DNA of 64,000 nt from Paraburkholderia bannensis (GTDB lineage: Bacteria > Pseudomonadota > Gammaproteobacteria > Burkholderiales > Burkholderiaceae), in assembly GCF_014200455.1 (NCBI RefSeq), contig NZ_JACHBW010000002.1, positions 523,310-587,309 on the forward strand, written 5' to 3'. The notes under the pieces were generated by a model. The model saw only the letters and a program-made list of their open reading frames with translations. It was not told the origin of the DNA and searched no databases. Of the stretch, positions 58,377-64,000 are shown one piece after another. The translations under genes were made by a program, and so were the position numbers. Each line of letters begins with the position of its first letter. The stretch's first letter is position 1.

Positions 58377-59278
58377 GCGCGCCGCACGACGAAGTCGCGC
58401 AACTGCTAGTCCACGCAAAAAACACGCTGGGCGAAGGCGCGACGTGGTGCTCGCGCAGCGCGCGCCTTTACTGGACCGATATCGAAGGCGCGAGTCTTTC
58501 GCGCTACGACAGCGCGGACGGTTCGCATCGCATCTGGCCGATGCCGGAGCGTCTTGCGTGCTTTGCGCTGTGCGAAGACCCGAACCGCATCCTGATCGGC
58601 CTGGCTTCGCGGCTGGCGTTTTTCGATCTGGAAAGCGGCGAGATCACGCCCATCGTCGATGTCGAACCGGGTCTGCCCACGCGTTTGAACGATGGCCGCT
58701 GCGATCGTCAGGGGCGCTTCGTGTTCGGCACCAAGTACGAGTTGAAGCCGTTCGAAAAGATCGGCGGCTTTTATCGTCTCAATCACGATCTCACGTTGGA
58801 GAAACTGCCGCTGCCGGTGGCGGCGATCTCCAACAGCATCGCTTTCAGCCCTGACGGCGCGACCATGTATTACGCCGATTCGCTCACGCGCGAGATTCGC
58901 GCCTGCGACTACGGCGCCGATGGAACGATTGCAAACGATCGTCCGTTCGTGCGCGTGCCCGACCACGAAGGCGAACCGGACGGTTCGACCGTCGACAGCG
59001 AGGGCGGCCTCTGGAACGCGCAGTGGGGCGGTGAATGTGTCGTGCGCTACGGCGCCGATGGTTTGGAAACCGAGCGCGTAAAGATTCCCACGGCGCAGCC
59101 AAGCTGCGTTACGCTCGGCGGAGCGAATCTGACGGCGCTTTATGTGACGAGCGCGCGTGACGGTCTTGACGACGAAGCTCTGGCGCGCGAACCCCACGCC
59201 GGCGGCGTGTTCGTGGCGCAGACGGGACGCGTTGGACTCGCCGAACCGTTGTTTCAGGGCGTGCCGCCGCTTCGATAA
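58373..59278 (+). CDS. SMP-30/gluconolactonase-family sugar lactonase
   Basis: 301 residues, six-bladed beta-propeller of the SMP-30 family. The metal-binding Glu is in NTLGEGATWCSRSARLYWTDIEG, with LNDGRCDRQGRF, ISNSIAFSPDG and the final DGSTVDSEGGLW stretch supplying the other ligands. It hydrolyses aldonolactones (arabino- or galactonolactone) made by the dehydrogenase just upstream, with which it is translationally coupled. Confidence 0.92.
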   Translation: MSAPHDEVAQLLVHAKNTLGEGATWCSRSARLYWTDIEGASLSRYDSADGSHRIWPMPERLACFALCEDPNRILIGLASRLAFFDLESGEITPIVDVEPGLPTRLNDGRCDRQGRFVFGTKYELKPFEKIGGFYRLNHDLTLEKLPLPVAAISNSIAFSPDGATMYYADSLTREIRACDYGADGTIANDRPFVRVPDHEGEPDGSTVDSEGGLWNAQWGGECVVRYGADGLETERVKIPTAQPSCVTLGGANLTALYVTSARDGLDDEALAREPHAGGVFVAQTGRVGLAEPLFQGVPPLR

Positions 59279-59536
59279 GGAGCCTTGCCGCGCGGCCAGG
59301 CGTGCCGGAAAGCGGCGATCGGCGTTGCAGTCTGGCAACAGTCGCTTGGCAGTGCGCTCAGTTTTTCAGTACACCATTACACCAGTACGCATGACAGAAG
59401 GGCGAAGACAAGAAGCGGCAGCAACACGATGGGGGCAAGTGCATGAGTATTACCCCAGCGTGAGTGACAAGCCGCCGGTGCGCTGCCATCGCTCAACGTG
59501 AAGGCGGCAACAGTTAAGCCTCTCCAGGAGCCGCTT

Positions 59537-60754
59537 ATGAGCGTCGCGAATTCCGCTGTGCTTCAAACAGCTCGAACCCATACATCTCCTGGCATGGCAT
59601 CGGCGAGTCGCGCCGATGTCGCTGCCGCCACACCTCAAGCAGACACGCCCGGAGCCGGTATGCCCGCAGCCGGTACGCCCGCAGCCGCGCGCCGCGCGCG
59701 GCTCGAAGCCGCCACGCATCCCGTGATTCCGGGCCCCAGCACATCGGCGGTTGCGATCGGCGCAGCAGGTACAAGCGACGTGCCCTGCGTGACACTGGCC
59801 AACGCGTGGCTACGCCTAGACGTTGCGCCGCAACTGGGCGGCGGCATCACGCGTTTCGACTGGCGCTGCGAAGGCGTGCTCGAACCGGTGTTCCGTCGCT
59901 GCGAGCAGGTGAGCGCGCGCATGGACCCGAACCAGCTCGCCTGCTATCCGCTGCTGCCGTATTCGAACCGCATCGGCGCGGGACGCTTTCAGTTTGGCGG
60001 CCGCGACATCGACGTGCCGCGCAACCGCGCCGGCGAGCCGTTGCCGATTCACGGCGACGGCTGGCTCGCGCCCTGGAGCGTCGATCACGCCGAACGCGAC
60101 ACCGTGCGCCTCGTGCTCGACCGCAGCACGGGCGAGCCGTACGCCTATCGCGCGGCGCTGACCTACGCACTCGACGGCGCGACGCTCGCGATGACGCTCG
60201 AAGTCGAGAACACGGGCCGTGACGCGCTGCCGTTTGGGCTGGGCGTCCATCCGTTCCTCGCGCGCGACGCCAGCACCGAGCTTTCCGCACCCGCGAGCGG
60301 CCTCTGGCTTTCGGGGCAGGACTGGCTGCCGGTGCGCCATGTGCCCGCGCCGCCTGCCTGGCAATTTGGCGTGGCGTATCCGTTGCCGGATCAGCTCGTG
60401 AATCACGCTTTCAGCGGCTGGAGCGGCCGCGCAGCGGTGGTGTGGGAGCGCCGCCGCCTGTCGCTGTCGATCTGCGCGGACACCAGCTACTATGTGCTCT
60501 ACACGCCGCCGGGCCAGGACTTCTTCTGCTTCGAGCCGGTCGATCACCCGATCAACGCCGTCAATCTGGCGGGCGGCGGCGGCGCGCACGGCATGACCGT
60601 GCTCGCGCAAGGGGAGCGGCTCGCGCGGCGTTTTTCGTTTAGCGTCGAACGCATGGACATGCGCGAGGCGGCCAGCCCGCATCGCGCTGGCGCGCGCGGG
60701 CGCGTGGGCGGGCGCGGCGGCAAGGGCGCGCGCTCGCGTCAGACGGCGCTTTAA
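59537..60754 (+). CDS. Aldose 1-epimerase with N-terminal extension
   Basis: 405 residues from ATG 59537 (CAGGAG seven bases upstream). The epimerase domain begins near residue 85 (VTLANAWLRLDVAPQLGGGITRFDW), with LPYSNRIGAGRF, the catalytic His in PIHGDGWLAPW and Glu in FCFEPVDHPINA. It interconverts alpha and beta anomers, supplying the correct anomer to the dehydrogenases of this locus. The first 80 residues are Ala/Pro/Thr-rich with no clear signal peptide, and the last 25 are Arg/Gly-rich; both are unusual for the family. Confidence 0.88.
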   Translation: MSVANSAVLQTARTHTSPGMASASRADVAAATPQADTPGAGMPAAGTPAAARRARLEAATHPVIPGPSTSAVAIGAAGTSDVPCVTLANAWLRLDVAPQLGGGITRFDWRCEGVLEPVFRRCEQVSARMDPNQLACYPLLPYSNRIGAGRFQFGGRDIDVPRNRAGEPLPIHGDGWLAPWSVDHAERDTVRLVLDRSTGEPYAYRAALTYALDGATLAMTLEVENTGRDALPFGLGVHPFLARDASTELSAPASGLWLSGQDWLPVRHVPAPPAWQFGVAYPLPDQLVNHAFSGWSGRAAVVWERRRLSLSICADTSYYVLYTPPGQDFFCFEPVDHPINAVNLAGGGGAHGMTVLAQGERLARRFSFSVERMDMREAASPHRAGARGRVGGRGGKGARSRQTAL

Positions 60755-60851
60755 GGGTTTTTCATCAGAGGATTGAGCGCGCGGCGGCTGCGCCTCGCGC
60801 GCGCTCGGCGCGCGTCTGTTCGTGCGCGCGGGCCGCGTCTGTCAGGGCGGG

Positions 60852-60857
60852 TAAAAT
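60852..60857 (+). promoter_or_regulatory. Candidate -10 element of pyrF
   Basis: TAAAAT within GGGTAAAATAC, 54 bases before the pyrF ATG and followed by a C/T-rich leader. No good -35 hexamer is present, so it would act as a weak or extended -10 promoter. Confidence 0.3.
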
Positions 60858-60911
60858 ACGCTCCGTTTTCTCTCGTTTTCTCTCCTCAGCGGCCCGCCGC
60901 GAGCACTCATC

Positions 60912-61727
60912 ATGACTTCCTTCATCCAGACCCTTGGCGCCGCCTGGCAGCGCACCGGCTCGCTGCTGTGCGTCGGACTTGATCCCGAGCCGACGAAATT
61001 CCCGGCAGCGCTCAATGGCCGCAGCGACGCGATTTTCGAATTCTGTCGCGATATCGTCGACGCCACCGCGCCCTACGCGTGCTCGTTCAAGCCGCAGATC
61101 GCCTACTTCGCCGCACATCGTGGCGAAGACCAGCTCGAAGCGCTGATCGCCCACATCCACGAAAAGCATCCGGGCCTGCCCGTGATCCTCGACGCCAAGC
61201 GCGGCGACATTGGCAGCACTGCCGAGCAATACGCGCGCGAAGCCTTCGAGCGCTTCAAGGCGGATGCGGTGACCGTCAATCCGTATATGGGCTTCGATTC
61301 GATCGAACCGTGGCTCGAACACAAGGGCAAAGGCGTGATCGTGCTGTGCCGCACCTCGAACCCCGGCGGTTCCGACCTGCAGTTCCTTGACACGGCAGGC
61401 CGTCCGCTCTATCAGGTCGTGGCCGATCTGGCGGCGAACAAATGGAACGCCAGCGGCGAACTCGGCCTCGTAGTGGGCGCGACCTTCCCGAAGGAAATCG
61501 AAACGGTGCGCGGCATCGTCGGCGACATGCCCTTGCTGATTCCCGGCATTGGTGCCCAAGGCGGCGACGTGGAAGCGACCGTGAAGGCAGGCCGAACCGC
61601 GAACGGCACCGGCATGCTCATCAATTCGTCGCGCGCGATCATCTACGCGAGCAAAGGTGAGGATTTCGCGCAGGCGGCTGCAACGGCTGCCCAGAAGACG
61701 CGCGACGGGATTAACACGTACCGCTGA
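60912..61727 (+). CDS. pyrF: Orotidine 5'-phosphate decarboxylase
   Basis: 271 residues, the longer PyrF subfamily found in betaproteobacteria and mycobacteria. The catalytic motif is [11 protein letters not shown] with Lys96; the N-terminus holds [10 protein letters not shown] and the phosphate-binding end [13 protein letters not shown]. It makes UMP from OMP, the last step of de novo pyrimidine synthesis. Followed by an imperfect hairpin (about 61744-61775) that may terminate it. Confidence 0.96.
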   Translation: MTSFIQTLGAAWQRTGSLLCVGLDPEPTKFPAALNGRSDAIFEFCRDIVDATAPYACSFKPQIAYFAAHRGEDQLEALIAHIHEKHPGLPVILDAKRGDIGSTAEQYAREAFERFKADAVTVNPYMGFDSIEPWLEHKGKGVIVLCRTSNPGGSDLQFLDTAGRPLYQVVADLAANKWNASGELGLVVGATFPKEIETVRGIVGDMPLLIPGIGAQGGDVEATVKAGRTANGTGMLINSSRAIIYASKGEDFAQAAATAAQKTRDGINTYR

Positions 61728-62285
61728 GCCGACATCTGACAGTTGCCGGCGATCCTTTTATCGATCGTCGGCACTTATTTAGAACTTTCCTAACATTCCC
61801 TCACGATTCCAGACGATTTCCCGGTGCAACGCCGAGAAATTAAGAGTCGTCTGATTCGTCCTGCTATTCCCCCTTCGTAATATCCCATCCGTCGTGGCAG
61901 GAAGCGCGTGCGCGCCAGGACGCGCCGGCGAATCGTTCGTGCGCATGACCCGATCCGTCGTCCATCAACGTGCCCGTTCATTCATCTAGCCGGGTAGCTC
62001 GACGTTTTCCTCACTGCAACGCGCCAGTCTTCCGACCTTGTCCGCCAAAGCCCAAAACCTGCCCCGCGAATCGAATTCCTCCGATTGGTTCGGTCCTCCA
62101 TGGAGCAGACACTAGGTACGTGGGATTCGAGCCATGACGCCGCCAGAGAACGCTGGCGCAAGCGCGATTCCAGCAAGCATTTTTCGAGGTAGTCGTTGCA
62201 CGCGGCGGACTTGAAAGCCGACTAAGGCGGGAACGGAAGATCCGCCAAATTTTCTAGAACTTCATAGTTTATTAAGGATTGCAAA
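61728..62285. other. Long interval upstream of the adhesin
   Basis: 558 bases with only short, implausible open frames. It contains an imperfect hairpin after pyrF, a TTTCCTA word inside TTAG-N7-CTAA (61779-61793), and an A/T-rich stretch just before the adhesin start, with AAGGA eight bases from its ATG. No clear sigma-70 pair was found, which fits a regulated promoter with an activator. Confidence 0.45.
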
Positions 62286-64000
62286 ATGAACAAGGCGTAT
62301 CGTTCGGTCTGGAACGAGTCGACACAGACATGGGTGGCGGCGCAGGAGAATGCCATGGGGCGCGGGAAGCGCTCGTCCAGCAAGGCCGTGGTTGCCCTGA
62401 ATGCGGCGGTCTTGCTTGGAGTGGGTGCGCTCGCGGCTTCCGAAGCCAATGCAGGCACTGTCTCGGATGGCACCAATGCCGTGATTTCGGATTCGTTCTC
62501 CGGAACTTGTGCGGGCGCGCCGTCCGCGACTGAAACGACGAATGGCGGATCGTCGTTCGCGATGGGTTGTGCGGCATATGCGTACGGCAACAACGTGATG
62601 GCGTTCGGTTCGCAGGCGACGGCCTCTGGGTCCGGAGCGACTGCTTTTGGTTCAAATACCAGGGCACTCAACAGCGGTGCGGTTGCCTTTGGTGTGCAGA
62701 GTCTCGCGAGCGGAACGTTTTCTGCAGTGGTGGGTTCGTGGTCCAGCGCAACCGGAAACTATTCGACCGCATTGGGCCAGTGGGCCAAGTCATCGGCAAA
62801 TGCAGCTGTGGCGATCGGGTATCAAGCCGTTGCTTCCGCCTCGAACGGTATTGCGATCGGCAGTAGCGCGGCCGCTTCGACGGCCAACTCGGTGGCTTTG
62901 GGCAACAACGCGGTTACGGGCACGGCGGTCAACGTGTCGAGCGGCGTGATCGGCGGTACGACCTACAACTATGCGGGCGCTACGCCGACCGGCGTAGTGA
63001 GCGTGGGTTCGGCAGGGCAGGAGCACCAGATCACGAACGTGGCGGCTGGTCAGGTGACGGCATTGAGCACGGACGCGGTGAACGGCTCGCAACTCTACGC
63101 GACGAACACGCAGGTCACGACCAACGCTAGCAACATCACGACGCTGCAAGGCCAGGTAACGACGCTGCAAGGCAATGTGACGACGCTCCAAGGCAATGTC
63201 ACCACGCTTCAAGGTAACGTGACGACTTTGCAAAGCCAGGTCACCACGCTACAAGGCAACGTGACAACGATGAATGGCCAGATCACTAACATTCAAGGCA
63301 AGCTGGCCGATGCTGTGCTGTACGACTCGTCGTCGCACAACTCGGTGACGCTGGGCGGTTCGGGCGCAAGCGCACCGGTCGGTCTGCATAACGTCGCGAA
63401 TGGCCAGCTCAACGCGACCAGCACGGATGCCGTGAATGGCTCGCAGCTGTACGCGACGAACACGAATGTGTCGAACCTCGCGGGTAGCGTGACGAACCTC
63501 GCGGGCAATGTGACCAGCATGCAAGGCGATATCACGAACATCAACGGCAAGCTCAACGATGCCGTGCTGTACGACTCGTCGTCGCACAACTCGGTGACGC
63601 TGGGCGGTTCGGGCGCAAGCGCACCGGTCGGTCTGCATAACGTCGCGAATGGTCAGCTCAACGCGACCAGCACGGATGCCGTGAATGGCTCGCAGCTGTA
63701 CGCGACGAACACGAATGTGTCGAATCTCGCGGGTAGCGTGACGAACCTCGCGGGCAATGTGACGACCATCAACGGTCAGATCACCAACATGCAAGGCCAG
63801 TTGGCCGATGCCGTGCTGTACGACTCGTCGTCGCACAACTCGGTGACGCTGGGCGGTTCGGGCGCAAGCGCACCGGTCGGTCTGCATAACGTCGCGAATG
63901 GTCAGCTCACCGCGACCAGCACGGATGCCGTGAATGGCTCGCAGCTGTACGCGACGAATACCACCGTGTCGAATCTCGCGGGTAGCGTGACGAACCTCGC
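62286..64000 (+). CDS. YadA-like trimeric autotransporter adhesin (3' end outside window)
   Basis: 571 residues visible, running off the right edge. The extended signal peptide region MNKAYRSVWNESTQTWVAA is followed by a hydrophobic core and cleavage after SEANA (residue 56). A head of YadA-type repeats (AIGSSAAAS, ALGNNAV) spans about residues 75-220. A neck (HQITNVAAGQVTALSTDAVNGSQLYA) leads into a coiled-coil stalk with eight TTLQGNV-type heptads and then 83-residue stalk-neck repeats. The C-terminal membrane anchor must lie outside the window. Such proteins mediate adhesion and autoaggregation. Confidence 0.95.
   Translation, partial: MNKAYRSVWNESTQTWVAAQENAMGRGKRSSSKAVVALNAAVLLGVGALAASEANAGTVSDGTNAVISDSFSGTCAGAPSATETTNGGSSFAMGCAAYAYGNNVMAFGSQATASGSGATAFGSNTRALNSGAVAFGVQSLASGTFSAVVGSWSSATGNYSTALGQWAKSSANAAVAIGYQAVASASNGIAIGSSAAASTANSVALGNNAVTGTAVNVSSGVIGGTTYNYAGATPTGVVSVGSAGQEHQITNVAAGQVTALSTDAVNGSQLYATNTQVTTNASNITTLQGQVTTLQGNVTTLQGNVTTLQGNVTTLQSQVTTLQGNVTTMNGQITNIQGKLADAVLYDSSSHNSVTLGGSGASAPVGLHNVANGQLNATSTDAVNGSQLYATNTNVSNLAGSVTNLAGNVTSMQGDITNINGKLNDAVLYDSSSHNSVTLGGSGASAPVGLHNVANGQLNATSTDAVNGSQLYATNTNVSNLAGSVTNLAGNVTTINGQITNMQGQLADAVLYDSSSHNSVTLGGSGASAPVGLHNVANGQLTATSTDAVNGSQLYATNTTVSNLAGSVTNL
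63138..63305 (+). repeat. Eight tandem 21-bp heptad repeats in the adhesin stalk
   Basis: Units such as ACGACGCTGCAAGGCAATGTG repeat in frame with synonymous and Gln/Asn changes and encode TTLQGNV-like heptads of a trimeric coiled coil. Confidence 0.85.
63309..64000 (+). repeat. 249-bp long repeats in the adhesin gene
   Basis: Copies begin at 63309, 63558 and 63807, each 249 bp (83 residues) apart and nearly identical in DNA. Each encodes DAVLYDSSSHNSVTLGGSG, a neck with STDAVNGSQLYATNT and a short coiled coil. The third copy continues past the window edge. Confidence 0.92.

Noticed and set aside
63138..64000. Repeat array as a possible CRISPR or minisatellite outside genes
   Set aside because: The repeats are in frame within a YadA-like protein and encode heptads and necks; no spacer-like unique segments or cas genes.

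Overview
The window is a GC-rich chromosomal segment of a betaproteobacterium, most likely Burkholderia sensu lato (Paraburkholderia or Caballeronia). The evidence is the gene order mutM-mutY, then rapZ-hprK-ptsN-hpf-rpoN-lptB-lptA-lptC-kdsC-kdsD, then apt, purU, uvrA and ssb, together with a Burkholderia-type porin and very high GC at third codon positions. That GC bias also produces many long antisense open frames, which are not genes. No rRNA, tRNA, insertion sequence, prophage or CRISPR array was seen.

Layout. 1-3626: a TPR protein cut by the left edge, and divergent DNA-repair genes mutM and mutY. 3652-13504 (minus): a LON-domain protein, RapZ, HPr kinase, PtsN, Hpf, RpoN, the LptBAC lipopolysaccharide export genes and KdsC/KdsD for Kdo synthesis, with 1-4 nt overlaps from kdsD to lptC and between lptA and lptB. 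13753-25215: housekeeping genes (K+/H+ antiporter, apt, LysE-type exporter, Nudix hydrolase, purU, AI-2E-family membrane protein, uvrA, MFS exporter, ssb). 25593-29660: a YheO-type regulator overlapping a PLP dehydratase, then a LysR regulator divergent from an MFS carrier.

29661-37083 is the most distinctive block. It encodes two overlapping LuxR-type response regulators, an AqpZ-like channel with an altered selectivity filter, and a 1568-residue BvgS/EvgS-type hybrid kinase. A perfect 14-bp palindrome of the RcsB/BvgA type lies upstream. 37325-44640: LysR regulator, porin, CHRD protein, esterase, EcsC protein, DHA2 drug exporter and MarR regulator.

44665-49060 is a D-amino-acid catabolic cluster: DSD1-type PLP enzyme, RpiR regulator, N-acyl-D-amino-acid deacylase and RidA. 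It is followed by a small HigBA-like toxin-antitoxin pair that uses TTG starts. 50258-60754 is a sugar-acid and sugar uptake locus: IclR regulator, dgoK, dgoA, SDR, AraFGH-like ABC transporter, second SDR, lactonase and aldose 1-epimerase. This fits oxidative galactose (and possibly arabinose) catabolism to 2-keto-3-deoxy-6-phosphogalactonate and then pyruvate plus glyceraldehyde-3-phosphate; the sugar-acid dehydratase is not in the window. pyrF follows.

The window ends inside a YadA-like trimeric autotransporter adhesin whose stalk carries 249-bp near-identical repeats. Start codons were revised from the longest open frame wherever homologous N-termini, ribosome binding sites or overlaps supported a shorter form.
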